Source: Ariolimax columbianus (lineage: Eukaryota; Mollusca; Gastropoda; Stylommatophora; Arionidae). Taken from it: 64,000 bases of DNA. The position numbers and the translations under genes were made by a program. Of the stretch, positions 13,281 through 25,264 are shown piece after piece (position 1 is the first letter of the stretch; each line of letters starts with the position of its first letter). Under the pieces are notes generated by a model. The model did not search any database. It saw only the letters and a program-made list of their open reading frames with translations, and was not told the DNA's origin. Where the stretch lies: positions 73,752,547-73,816,546 of the forward strand of contig JAVGWX010000005.1 in NCBI GenBank assembly GCA_036924085.1, given 5' to 3'.

Positions 13281-14230
13281 TTTATTTTTTTTCTTGTTAT
13301 GGCCGTGTATTGTTATTGTCATGGCTCCTGTTAATTCATCGATTGTGTAATCTGTCAGGCTTTTCTGAGTCCATCTATTGATGTCCTCCGTTAACTTACT
13401 GGGACGTTTTCACTGTTTGTATGGTCTCCTTTCACTGAGAAGGGGGTCCTCCTTCTGTCCTAGTATTATTCTGACTCACAATGTGGTCCTCCAGCTGTCC
13501 TTCTAGTAATCATTTCACTGATAATTTGGTCCTCCTTCTGTTCTTCTAATATTTCTTTCACTGATAATTTGGTCCTCCAGCTGTCCTTTTAGTAATCATT
13601 TCACTGATAATTTGGTCCTCCTTCTGTTCTTCTAATATTTATTTCAATGATAATTTGGTCCTCCAGCTGTCCTTTTAGTAATCATTTCACTGATAATTTG
13701 GTCCTCCTTCTGTTCTTCTAATATTTCTTTCACTGATAATTTGGTCCTCCAGCTGTCCTTCTAGTAATCATTTCACTGATAATTTGGTCCTCCAGCTCTC
13801 CTTTTAGTAATCATTTCACTGATAATCTGGTCCTCCTTCTAGTCTTCTATTATCCCTTTCACTGATAATTTGGGCCACCACATGTTCTTCCTAGTATTAT
13901 TTCCACAGATATGTTGGTCCTTTTCCTGCCGTTCTAGCAATATGTTCACTGTTATCATGGTCCTTATCCTTTCCTTTTACTACCATTATTATTGAGAAGG
14001 TGGTCCTCTACCTGTCCTTCTTGTATTATTTTCACTGATAAGTTGGCCCTCCTCCTGTTCTTCTTGTATTGTTTTCACTGATAAGTTGGCCCTCCTCCTG
14101 TTCTTCTTGTATTGTTTTCACTGATAAGTTGGCCCTCCTCCTGTTCTTCTTGTATTGTTTTCACTATTTTGATGGACCTACTCTTTTTCTAGTATTATTT
14201 TCACTGATAACTGCCTAGCTCTGAATTCGG
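13281..14230. repeat. 43-bp minisatellite and flanks, duplication copy A
   Basis: From about 13,500 to 13,860 units of 43 bp alternate two forms, 'ggtcctccagctgtcctttt' and 'ggtcctccttctgttcttct', each followed by an ATTTCACTGATAATTT-like segment. To the right, related units of about 52 bp (gataagttggccctcctcctg) occur at 14,035-14,165. The same block recurs at 22,612-23,500 with fewer 43-bp units and more of the second type. Confidence 0.9.
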
Positions 14231-14249
14231 TAAGTCAATTTTATCTGTG

Positions 14250-14350
14250 CCTTAACTTTATCGAATCCATCAAGTGCATGAGCTGCAGTGGTCAGGGCCC
14301 CATAGCTGACTGCAAGCGTCAGGGCCAGCGAACCAGAGTTGCTTGTCTCT
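14250..14350 (+). mobile_element. Left half of a SINE-like element, joined to the LINE fragment
   Basis: The segment containing 'gcatgagctgcagtggtcag' and 'catagctgactgcaagcgtc' matches the left part of the more complete copy at 40,553-40,876. It stops just before 'tggtcgcccat', where RT copy B begins. This junction marks the breakpoint of the large tandem duplication. The right half of the SINE is absent here. Confidence 0.75.
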
Positions 14351-14356
14351 CTTACA

Positions 14357-14960
14357 TGGTCGCCCATGTTTCAGAGCCATACAATAGAACCGATTTTACA
14401 TTTGAGTTGAAGTTTTATGTTTTTGTGTTGAAATTAATTTCCTTTGATTTCCACAGATTCCCCACCGCGATGAAAGCATCCCTCGCTTTCTGAATCCGTA
14501 ATCTGACATATGTATCCGTGCCTCCAGTTGTGTCTGCATTGATACCGCAATATATGACAGAGCTGATATCATGTTGCAGCGTGTCACTAAACACAATCCC
14601 ATCGTCGATAATTGCACTGATTCTCAAAACATGTGTTTTTGCCCTGGGTGTTTGCAGATCGGTCATTAATCATACTTAATTTACGTTGCATCTGATCATG
14701 GGTACGGAACAGAAAAACCAAATCATTGCTAGTGGCATTAACATGGACCAAAACATTGTGTTATAACTTCGTATTTTGTACGGCTGTAAACTGCCCCGTG
14801 TTTGGTGTTGATCTCTGTATAATCTATAAATGTGCCAATACATTTCACGAAAACATCTGATTATTTCAAGCGATCACTCTTTTCTGTATGTATCCAGGCC
14901 ATCCACCATCTCCACATCAATGTTCGGCAGTAAGGGATGTTCAACGGGTTCATGATATGG
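14357..14960 (-). mobile_element. LINE reverse transcriptase fragment, duplication copy B
   Basis: It is nearly identical to 10,257-10,860 at a constant offset of 4,100 bp, including frame disruptions, so it arose by duplication and not by a new insertion. It carries 'NVKSVLLYGSETWAT' (14,359-14,403) but lacks the continuation towards the carboxy end that copy A has; instead it joins the SINE half. It is inactive. Confidence 0.85.
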
Positions 14961-14964
14961 TTCT

Positions 14965-17900
14965 GGCTCTTGTTATTGGCGTGCCTCTTGTTATTGTTGC
15001 GCCTCTTGTTATTGTTGTGCCTCTTGTTATTGTCGTGCCTCTTGTTATTGTCGTGCCTCTTGTTATTGTCGTGCCTCTTGTTATTGTCGTGCCTCTTGTT
15101 ATTGTCGTGCCTCTTGTTATTGTCTCGCCTATTGTTATTGTCGTGCCTCTTGTTATTGTCGTGCCTCTTGTTATTGTCGTGCCTCTTGTTATTGTCGTGC
15201 CTATTGTTATTGTCGTGCCTCTTGTTATTGTCTCGCCTCTTGTTATGGTCGTGCCTCTTGTTATTGTCGTGCCTCTTGTTATTGTCGTGCCTCTTGTTAT
15301 TGTCTCGCCTCTTGTTATTGTCTCGCCTCTTGTTATTGTTGCGCCTCTTGTTATTGTCTCGCCTCTTGTTATTGTCGTGCCTCTTGTTATTGTCGTGCCT
15401 CTTGTTATTGTCTCGCCTCTTGTTATGGTCGTGCCTCTTGTTATTGTCGTGAATCTTGTTATTGTCTCGCCTCTTGTTATTGTCGTGCCTCTTGTTATTG
15501 TCTCGCCTCTTGTTATTGTCTCGCCTCTTGTTATTGTCGTGCCTCTTGTTATTGTCGTGCCTCTTGTTATTGTCGTGCCTCTTGTTATTGTCTCGCCTCT
15601 TGTTATTGTCTCGCCTCTTGTTATGGTCGTGCCTCTTGTTATTGTCTCGCCTCTTGTTATTGTCTCGCCTCTTGTTATTGTCGTGCCTCTTGTTATTGTC
15701 GTGCCTCTTGTTATTGTCGTGCCTCTTGTTATTGTCTCGCCTCTTGTTATTGTCTCGCCTCTTGTTATGGTCGTGCCTCTTGTTATTGTCTCGCCTCTTG
15801 TTATTGTCGTGCCTCTTGTTATTGTCGTGCCTCTTGTTATTGTCGTGCCTCTTGTTATTGTCTCGCCTCTTGTTATTGTCTCGCCTCTTGTTATTGTCGT
15901 GCCTCTTGTTATTGTCTCGCCTCTTGTTATTGTCTCGCCTCTTGTTATTGTCGTGCCTCTTGTTATTGTCGTGCCTCTTGTTATTGTCGTGCCTCTTGTT
16001 ATTGTCTCGCCTCTTGTTATTGTCGTGCCTCTTGTTATTGTCGTGCCTCTTGTTATTGTCGTGCCTCTTGTTATTGTCGTGCCTCTTGTTATTGTCTCGC
16101 CTCTTGTTATTGTCGTGCCTCTTGTTATTGTCTCGCCTCTTGTTATGGTCGTGCCTCTTGTTATTGTCGTGCCTCTTGTTATTGTCGTGCCTCTTGTTAT
16201 TGTCTCGCCTCTTGTTATGGTCGTGCCTCTTGTTATTGTCTCGCCTCTTGTTATTGTCGTGCCTCTTGTTATTGTCTCGCCTCTTGTTATTGTCTCGCCT
16301 CTTGTTATTGTCGTGCCTCTTGTTATTGTCTCGCCTCTTGTTATTGTCGTGCCTCTTGTTATTGTCGTGCCTCTTGTTATTGTCGTGCCTCTTGTTATTG
16401 TCGTGCCTCTTGTTATTGTCGTGCCTCTTGTTATTGTCTCGCCTCTTGTTATTGTCTCGCCTCTTGTTATTGTCTCGCCTCTTGTTATTGTCGTGCCTCT
16501 TGTTATTGTCGTGCCTCTTGTTATTGTCTCGCCTCTTGTTATTGTCGTGAATCTTGTTATTGTCTCGCCTCTTGTTATTGTCGTGCCTCTTGTTATTGTC
16601 GTGAATCTTGTTATTGTCTCGCCTCTTGTTATTGTCGTGCCTCTTGTTATTGTCGTGCCTCTTGTTATTGTCTCGCCTCTAGTTATTGTCGTGCCTCTTG
16701 TTATTGTCTCGCCTCTTGTTATTGTCGTGCCTCTTGTTATTGTCGTGCCTCTTGTTATTGTCTCGCCTCTTGTTATTGTCTCGCCTCTTGTTATTGTCGT
16801 GCCTCTTGTTATTGTCGTGAATCTTGTTATTGTCTCGCCTCTTGTTATTGTCTCGCCTCTTGTTATTGTCTCGCCTCTTGTTATTGTCCCGCCTCTTGTT
16901 ATTGTCGTGCCTCTTGTTATTGTCTCGCCTCTTGTTATTGTCGTGCCTCTTGTTATTGTCTCGCCTCTTGTTATTGTCGTGCCTCTTGTTATTGTCGTGC
17001 CTCTTGTTATTGTCTCGCCTCTTGTTATTGTCTCGCCTCTTGTTATTGTCGTGCCTCTTGTTATTGTCGTGAATCTTGTTATTGTCTCGCCTCTTGTTAT
17101 TGTCGTGCCTCTTGTTATTGTCGTGCCTCTTGTTATTGTCTCGCCTCTTGTTATTGTCGTGCCTCTTGTTATTGTCGTGCCTCTTGTTATTGTCGTGCCT
17201 CTTGTTATTGTCTCGCCTCTTGTTATTGTCTCGCCTCTTGTTATTGTCTCGCCTCTTGTTATTGTCCCGCCTCTTGTTATTGTCTCGCCTCTTGTTATTG
17301 TCGTGCCTCTTGTTATTGTCGTGCCTCTTGTTATTGTCTCGCCTCTTGTTATTGTCTCGCCTCTTGTTATTGTCGTGCCTCTTGTTATTGTCGTGCCTCT
17401 TGTTATTGTCGTGCCTCTTGTTATTGTCGTGCCTCTTGTTATTGTCGTGCCTCTTGTTATTGTCGTGCCTCTTGTTATTGTCTCGCCTCTTGTTATTGTC
17501 GTGCCTCTTGTTATTGTCTCGCCTCTTGTTATTGTCTCGCCTCTTGTTATGGTCGTGCCTCTTGTTATTGTCGTGCCTCTTGTTATTATCGTGCCTCTTG
17601 TTATTGTCGTGCCTCTTGTTATTGTCGTGCCTCTTGTTATTGTCGTGCCTCTTGTTATTGTCGTGCCTCTTGTTATTGTCGTGCCTCTTGTTATTGTCTC
17701 GCCTCTTGTTATTGTCTCGCCTCTTGTTATGGTCGTGCCTCTTGTTATTGTCTCGCCTCTTGTTATTGTCGTGCCTCTTGTTATTGTCTCGCCTCTTGTT
17801 ATTGTCTCGCCTCTTGTTATTGTCGTGCCTCTTGTTATTGTCTCGCCTCTTGTTATTGTCGTGCCTCTTGTTATTGTCGTGCCTCTTGTTATTGTCGTGC

Positions 17901-20900
17901 ATCTTGTTATTGTCGTGCCTCTTGTTATTGTCGTGCCTCTTGTTATTGTCTCGCCTCTTGTTATTGTCTCGCCTCTTGTTATTGTCTCGCCTCTTGTTAT
18001 TGTCGTGCCTCTTGTTATTGTCGTGCCTCTTGTTATTGTCTCGCCTCTTGTTATTGTCGTGCCTCTTGTTATTGTCTCGCCTCTAGTTATTGTCGTGCCT
18101 CTTGTTATTGTCCCGCCTCTTGTTATTGTCGTGCCTATTGTTATTGTCTCGCCTCTTGTTATTGTCGTGAATCTTGTTATTGTCTCGCCTCTTGTTATTG
18201 TCGTGCCTCTTGTTATTGTCGTGAATCTTGTTATTGTCTCGCCTCTTGTTATTGTCGTGAATCTTGTTATTGTCTCGCCTCTTGTTATTGTCGTGCCTCT
18301 TGTTATTGTCGTGAATCTTGTTATTGTCTCGCCTCTTGTTATTGTCGTGCCTCTTGTTATTGTCGTGCCTCTTGTTATTGTCTCGCCTCTAGTTATTGTC
18401 GTGCCTCTTGTTATTGTCTCGCCTCTTGTTATTGTCGTGCCTCTTGTTATTGTCGTGCCTCTTGTTATTGTCTCGCCTCTTGTTCTTGTCTCGCCTCTTG
18501 TTATTGTCGTGCCTCTTGTTATTGTCGTGAATCTTGTTATTGTCTCGCCTCTTGTTATTGTCTCGCCTCTTGTTATTGTCGTGCCTCTTGTTATTGTCGT
18601 GCCTCTTGTTATTGTCTCGCCTCTTGTTATTGTCGTGCCTCTTGTTATTGTCTCGCCTCTTGTTATTGTCGTGCCTCTTGTTATTGTCGTGCCTCTTGTT
18701 ATTGTCTCGCCTCTTGTTATTGTCTCGCCTCTTGTTATTGTCGTGCCTCTTGTTATTGTCGTGAATCTTGTTATTGTCTCGCCTCTTGTTATTGTCGTGC
18801 CTCTTGTTATTGTCGTGCCTCTTGTTATTGTCTCGCCTCTTGTTATTGTCGTGCCTCTTGTTATTGTCGTGCCTCTTGTTATTGTCGTGCCTCTTGTTAT
18901 TGTCTCGCCTCTTGTTATTGTCTCGCCTCTTGTTATTGTCTCGCCTCTTGTTATTGTCCCGCCTCTTGTTATTGTCTCGCCTCTTGTTATTGTCGTGCCT
19001 CTTGTTATTGTCGTGCCTCTTGTTATTGTCTCGCCTCTTGTTATTGTCTCGCCTCTTGTTATTGTCGTGCCTCTTGTTATTGTCTCGCCTCTTGTTATTG
19101 TTGTGCCTCTTGTTATTGTCGTGCCTCTTGTTATTGTTGTGCCTCTTGTTATTGTCGTGCCTCTTGTTATTGTCTCGCCTCTTGTTATTGTCTCGCCTCT
19201 TGTTATTGTCGTGCCTCTTGTTATTGTCGTGCCTCTTGTTATTGTCGTGCCTCTTGTTATTGTCGTGCCTCTTGTTATTGTTGTGCCTCTTGTTATTGTC
19301 GTGCCTCTTGTTATTGTCGTGCCTCTTGTTATTGTCGTGCCTCTTGTTATTGTCTCGCCTCTTGTTATTGTCTCGCCTCTTGTTATTGTCGTGCCTCTTG
19401 TTATTGTCTCGCCTCTTGTTATTGTTGTGCCTCTTGTTATTGTCTCGCCTCTTGTTATTGTCGTGCCTCTTGTTATTGTCTCGCCTCTAGTTATTGTCTC
19501 GCCTCTTGTTATTGTCGTGCCTCTTGTTATTGTCTCGCCTCTTGTTATTGTCTCGCCTCTTGTTATTGTCGTGCCTCTTGTTATTGTCTCGCCTCTTGTT
19601 ATTGTTGTGCCTCTTGTTATTGTCTCGCCTCTTGTTATTGTCGTGCCTCTTGTTATTGTCTCGCCTCTTGTTATTGTCTCGCCTCTTGTTATTGTCTCGC
19701 CTCTTGTTATTGTCGTGCCTCTTGTTATTGTCGTGAATCTTGTTATTGTCTCGCCTCTTGTTATTGTCTCGCCTCTTGTTATTGTCGTGCCTCTTGTTAT
19801 TGTCGTGCCTCTTGTTATTGTCGTGCCTCTTGTTATTGTCGTGCCTCTTGTTATTGTCTCGCCTCTTGTTATTGTCTCGCCTCTTGTTATTGTCTCGCCT
19901 CTTGTTATTGTCGTGCCTCTTGTTATTGTCGTGCCTCTTGTTATTGTCTCGCCTCTTGTTATTGTCTCGCCTCATTTATTGTCGTGCCTCTTGTTATTGT
20001 CGTGCCTCTTGTTATTGTCTCGCCTCTTGTTATTGTCGTGCCTCTTGTTATTGTCTCGCCTCTTGTTATTGTCTTGCCTCTTGTTATTGTCGTGCCTCTT
20101 GTTATTGTCTTGCCTCTTGTTATTGTCGTGAATCTTGTTATTGTCTCGCCTCTTGTTATTGTCGTGCCTCTTGTTATTGTCGTGCCTCTTGTTATTGTCG
20201 TGCCTCTTGTTATTGTCGTTCCTCTTGTTATTGTCGTGCCTCTTGTTATTGTCTCGCCTCTTGTTATTGTCTCGCCTCTTGTTATTGTCTCGCCTCTTGT
20301 TATTGTCTCGCCTCTTGTTATTGTCGTGCCTCTTGTTATTGTCGTGCCTCTTGTTATTGTCGTGCCTCTTGTTATTGTCGTTCCTCTTGTTATTGTCGTG
20401 CCTCTTGTTATTGTCTCGCCTCTTGTTATTGTCTCGCCTCTTGTTATTGTCTCGCCTCTTGTTATTGTCTCGCCTCTTGTTATTGTCGTGCCTCTTGTTA
20501 TTGTCGTGCCTCTTGTTATTGTCTCGCCTCTTGTTATTGTCGTGCCTCTTGTTATTGTCTCGCCTCTTGTTATTGTCTCGCCTCTTGTTATTGTCTCGCC
20601 TCTTGTTATTGTCGTGCCTCTTGTTATTGTCTCGCCTCTTGTTATTGTCGTGCCTCTTGTTATTGTCTCGCCTCTTGTTATTGTCCCGCCTCTTGTTATT
20701 GTCTCGCCTCTTGTTATTGTCTCGCCTCTTGTTATTGTCTCGCCTCTTGTTATTGTCGTGCCTCTTGTTATTGTCGTGCCTCTTGTTATTGTCTCGCCTC
20801 TTGTTATTGTCGTGCCTCTTGTTATTGTCTCGCCTCTTGTTATTGTCTCGCCTCTTGTTATTGTCTCGCCTCTTGTTATGGTCGTGCCTCTTGTTATTGT

Positions 20901-22612
20901 CTCGCCTCTTGTTATGGTCGTGCCTATTGTTATTGTCTCGCCTCTTGTTATTGTCTCGCCTCTTGTTATTGTCTCGCCTCTTGTTATGGTCGTGCCTCTT
21001 GTTATTGTCTCGCCTCTTGTTATGGTCGTGCCTCTTGTTATTGTCTCGCCTCTTGTTATGGTCGTGCCTATTGTTATTGTCTCGCCTCTTGTTATTGTCT
21101 CGCCTCTTGTTATTGTCTCGCCTCTTGTTATGGTCGTGCCTCTTGTTATTGTCTCGCCTCTTGTTATGGTCGTGCCTCTTGTTATTGTCTCGCCTCTTGT
21201 TATTGTCGTGCCTCTTGTTATTGTCTCGCCTCTTGTTATTGTCGTGCCTCTTGTTATTGTCTCGCCTCTTGTTATTGTCCCGCCTCTTGTTATTGTCTCG
21301 CCTCTTGTTATTGTCGTGCCTCTTGTTATTGTCTCGCCTCTTGTTATTGTCTCGCCTCTTGTTATTGTCGTGCCTCTTGTTATTGTCTCGCCTCTTGTTA
21401 TTGTCCCGCCTCTTGTTATTGTCTCGCCTCTTGTTATTGTCGTGCCTCTTGTTATTGTCTCGCCTCTTGTTATTGTCTCGCCTCTTGTTATTGTCTCGCC
21501 TCTTGTTATTGTCGTGCCTCTTGTTATTGTCTCGCCTCTTGTTATTGTCCCGCCTCTTGTTATTGTCTCGCCTCTTGTTATTGTCGTGCCTCTTGTTATT
21601 GTCTCGCCTCTTGTTATTGTCTCGCCTCTTGTTATTGTCGTGCCTCTTGTTATTGTCGTGCCTCTTGTTATTGTCTCGCCTCTTGTTATTGTCGTGCCTC
21701 TTGTTATTGTCTCGCCTCTTGTTATTGTCTCGCCTCTTGTTATTGTCGTGCCTCTTGTTATTGTCGTGCCTCTTGTTATTGTCGTGCCTCTTGTTATTGT
21801 CTCGCCTCTTGTTATTGTCTCGCCTCTTGTTATTGTCTCGCCTCTTGTTATGGTCGTGCCTCTTGTTATTGTCTCGCCTCTTGTTATGGTCGTGCCTATT
21901 GTTATTGTCTCGCCTCTTGTTATTGTCTCGCCTCTTGTTATTGTCTCGCCTCTTGTTATGGTCGTGCCTCTTGTTATTGTCTCGCCTCTTGTTATGGTCG
22001 TGCCTCTTGTTATTGTCTCGCCTCTTGTTATGGTCGTGCCTCTTGTTATTGTCTCGCCTCTTGTTATGGTCGTGCCTATTGTTATTGTCGTGCCTCTTGT
22101 TATTGTCTCGCCTCTTGTTATGGTCGTGCCTCTTGTTATTGTCGTGCCTCTTGTTATTGTCTCGCCTCTTGTTATTGTCCCGCCTCTTGTTATTGTCTCG
22201 CCTCTTGTTATTGTCGTGCCTCTTGTTATTGTCTCGCCTCTTGTTATTGTCTCGCCTCTTGTTATTGTCTCGCCTCTTGTTATTGTCTCGCCTCTTGTTA
22301 TTGTCTCGCCTCTTGTTATTGTCTCGCCTCTTGTTATTGTCGTGCCTCTTGTTATTGTCGTGCCTCTTGTTATTGTCTCGCCTCTTGTTATTGTCTCGCC
22401 TCTTGTTATTGTCTCGCCTCTTGTTATTGTCTCGCCTCTTGTTATTGTCGTGCCTCTTGTTATTGTCGTGCCTCTTGTTATTGTCTCGCCTCTTGTTATT
22501 GTCTCGCCTCTTGTTATTGTCTCGCCTCTTGTTATTGTCTCGCCTCTTGTTATTGTCGTGCCTCTTGTTATTGTCGTGCCTCTTGTTATTGTCGTGCCTA
22601 TTGTTATTGCCC
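14965..22612. repeat. 18-bp minisatellite array B, about 425 units, with higher-order repeats
   Basis: It has the same unit as array A but is about three times longer. Marker variants (gtgaatc, ctctag, ttatggtc, gttcctc, gtcccgcc) show internal duplications: a segment around 16,547-17,270 recurs 1,710 bp later, one around 20,870-21,170 recurs 972 bp later, a 162-bp block is doubled at 20,150-20,470, and a 108-bp block is repeated at 22,335-22,600. A single-base deletion near 19,972 (ctcatttattg) shifts the register and is why the 1,747-codon plus frame changes its repeat peptide. No coding function is inferred. Confidence 0.97.
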
Positions 22613-23545
22613 TTTCTTTTATTTTTTTTCTTGTTATGGCCGTGTATTGTTATTGTCATGGCTCCTGTTAATTCATCGATTGTGTAATCTGTCAGGCTTT
22701 TCTGAGTCCATCTATTGATGTCCTCCGTTAACTTACTGGGACGTTTTCACTGTTTGTATGGTCTCCTTTCACTGAGAAGGGGGTCCTCCTTCTGTCCTAG
22801 TATTATTCTGACTCACAATGTGGTCCTCCAGCTGTCCTTCTAGTAATCATTTCACTGATAATTTGGTCCTCCTGTTCTTCTAATATTTCTTTCACTGATA
22901 ATTTGGTCCTCCAGCTGTCCTTTTAGTAATCATTTCACTGATAATCTGGTCCTCCTTCTAGTCTTCTATTATCCCTTTCACTGATAATTTGGGCCACCAC
23001 ATGTTCTTCCTAGTATTATTTCCACAGATATGTTGGTCCTTTTCCTGCCGTTCTAGCAATATGTTCACTGTTATCATGGTCCTTATCCTTTCCTTTTACT
23101 ACCATTATTATTGAGAAGGTGGTCCTCTACCTGTCCTTCTTGTATTATTTTCATTGATAAGTTGTTCATTCTCTTGTATGTCTAGTATTGTTTTCACTGA
23201 TAAGTTGATCCTACTGCTGCTAATCTTGGACTGTTTTCAGTGTTTGTATGGGAATCCTCTTATTCTTGTTTTGTTTTTGTATGGACCTCCTCCTGTTCTT
23301 CTTGTATTGTTTTCACTGATAAGTTGGCCCTCCTCCTGTTCTTCTTGTATTTTGTTTTCACTGATAAGTTGGCCCTCCTCCTGTTCTTCTTGTATTGTTT
23401 TCACTGATAAGTTGGCCCTCCTCCTGTTCTTCTTGTATTGTTTTCACTATTTTGATGGACCTACTCTTTTTCTAGTATTATTTTCACTGATAACTGCCTA
23501 GCTCTGAATTCGGTAAGTCAATTTTATCTGTGCCTTAACTTTATC
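22613..23545. repeat. 43-bp minisatellite and flanks, duplication copy B
   Basis: This is collinear with 13,281-14,250, with an offset of about 9,337 bp at its start. Copy B has lost most of the 43-bp units and gained 52-bp 'gataagttggccctcctcctg' units at 23,275-23,450. The two blocks have therefore changed copy number independently since the duplication. Confidence 0.88.
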
Positions 23546-23550
23546 GAATC

Positions 23551-23772
23551 CAGCAAGTGCATGAGCTGCAGTGGTCAGGGCCCCATAGCTGACTGCAAGC
23601 GTCAGGGCCAGCGAACCAGAGTTGCTTGTCTCTCTTACATGGTCGCCCATGTTTCAGAGCCATACAATAGAACCGATTTTACATTTGAGTTGAAGTTTTA
23701 TGTTTTTGTGTTGAAATTAATTTCCTTTGATTTCCACAAATTCCCCACTTCCACGAAAGCATCCCTCGCTTA

Positions 23773-23775
<3 letters not shown>
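23551..23775. mobile_element. Third, truncated start of the duplicated unit
   Basis: The SINE left half (23,551-23,638) is followed by the LINE RT start (from about 23,639, with tggtcgcccatg). The RT stops after about 130 bp at 'ccctcgctt', where an (AG)n tract begins. This proves that the unit was at least partly present a third time. Confidence 0.8.

Positions 23776-23834
<59 letters not shown>
23776..23834. repeat. (AG)n microsatellite
   Basis: An almost pure AG run of about 29 units, sitting between the truncated RT and the SINE right half. Confidence 0.95.
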
Positions 23835-24112
23835 CAAGACCCTTCTACACCTCCACACGGTGATCCTGGATAACAGGCTGCAATAGGGCAGACTGGCTAA
23901 GGAGACACGATCGAAGAGAGAATGCTAGCCGGGTACTAAAAAAATGGTTGCTGAAGTCGGATGTGTTGGACCGAAAGGTGCAAATATCGCAGTCAAGCTG
24001 TAAACTACGACACGATGCATTCCGTTCGCTGGACTACATTCTGCATCTTAGGCTAGTGTCAGGGTTTGGTAGCGGGAGATTGAGAACGAACGAAGCCAAG
24101 CCAAATCCGTCA
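23834..24112 (+). mobile_element. SINE-like element, right half
   Basis: It starts at 'accaagacccttctacacc' and ends near 'gagattgagaacgaacg'. It matches the right part of the copy at 40,622-40,876, where left and right halves are contiguous. Here they are separated by the RT scrap and the AG tract. Confidence 0.8.
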
Positions 24113-24625
24113 ATATTTGTTCTATCTTATTTCTGTGAGATGTGCGCCTTTCTTCTTGTTATGTACATTTCAAAGGCAACATATATATTCTACATCTGTT
24201 TGTTCATGCTCCAAGTTAATACCCCATACAATAAAGACGAGTATACATAAATCTGGTCATACTTTTGTATTTATTTGTGAATTAAATGTTTGGATACCAA
24301 AAAAAATAACGTATTTTGGTGAAAATAGATTAGGGTATCATGATTTTCATTTCTGTTCTCTAATCCCAAGTTTTTATATTTTCAAATTATAACATTTGAA
24401 TTTTTTTTCTCGTTTTAATATCCAATTCATAGAATGTGAAATGCTGGAAAATAATAATACCATAAGATGCATTGCGAAAAATAATTATAACAGACAAAAG
24501 GTTGGAAAAACTCCTTACATAGGATATATGTAATTTGGCAGTACTGTTGCTATGGACTACATGAGTGTTCTGTTCATGGTAGTACCGTGTAGACAAACCA
24601 CATACCAGCGCAGTAGCGGTTAAAG
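24113..24625. other. Unannotated AT-rich stretch
   Basis: No array or coding fragment was recognised. Confidence 0.5.
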
Positions 24626-24629
24626 ATGG

Positions 24630-24700
24630 TGTTTCTTCTTCTTCTTCTTCTTCTTCTTCTTCTTCTTCTTCTTCATCTTCTTCTTCTTCTTCTTCATGTT
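24630..24700. repeat. (TTC)n microsatellite
   Basis: About 22 TTC units with two interruptions (ttcatc, ttcatg). GAA/TTC runs end several LINEs in this window, so it could be a LINE tail, but I see no RT next to it. Confidence 0.9.
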
Positions 24701-24897
24701 ATTCTGCTACTACTTCTTTTGCGTTCTTTCTGAAGAGGAGATCGTGGCGTTAGGTTTACAGTGAGACTGCAATATCTGGGCCATTCGACCAGCATCCCCG
24801 GTGTCAGGTGCCTTTTTGGGGTACCGGGCTTACCTTTCTATTGCGGTCCCTATTCTCTCAGCCAGACGACTATAGTGCAGCCTATTTCCGTGTGTAC

Positions 24898-25262
24898 CGT
24901 ACGTACGTATGTATGTATGTATATATATGTATGTATGTATGTGTGTGTGTGTGTGTGCGTGAGCGTGCGCGTGTGTGTGTGTATGTTTGTATGTATGTAT
25001 CTATGTATGTGTGTGTGTATGTATGTATGAATATATATGTATGTATGTATGTATGTATGTGTGTGTGTGTGTGCGTGAGCGTGCGCGTGTGTGTGTGTAT
25101 GTTTGTATGTATGTATGTATGTGTGTGTGTATGTATGCATGGATGTATGTATGTATGCGTATGTATTCCTGTATTTATATGCGTGAATGTGTGTGTGTAC
25201 ATATATTTATATATGTATATATATACATATATTTATATATATATATATATTTATATATATCA
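24898..25262. repeat. Compound (TGTA)n / (TG)n / (TA)n microsatellite
   Basis: A mosaic of tgta, tg and ta runs. A roughly 120-bp block containing 'gtgcgtgagcgtgcgcgtgt' occurs twice, at about 24,953 and 25,070. Open frames on both strands are simple-repeat artefacts. Confidence 0.95.
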
Positions 25263-25264
25263 CA

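Noticed and set aside
14888..20131. 1,747-codon plus-strand open frame (and frames of over 800 codons on both strands at 10.8-13.3 and 20-22.7 kb)
   Set aside because: They consist of an 18-bp repeat whose consensus lacks stops in five of six frames. Both strands and several frames are open at once, with no domain and no codon signature.
24630..24700. 3' tail of another GAA-tailed LINE
   Set aside because: The neighbouring sequence on the relevant side shows no RNase H or Cys/His tail, so it stays a plain microsatellite.
24898..25262. Frames reading C-V-Y or H-T-Y repeats, also at 43.0, 46.6 and 54.7 kb
   Set aside because: They are translations of TG/TA/CA microsatellites and have no coding value.
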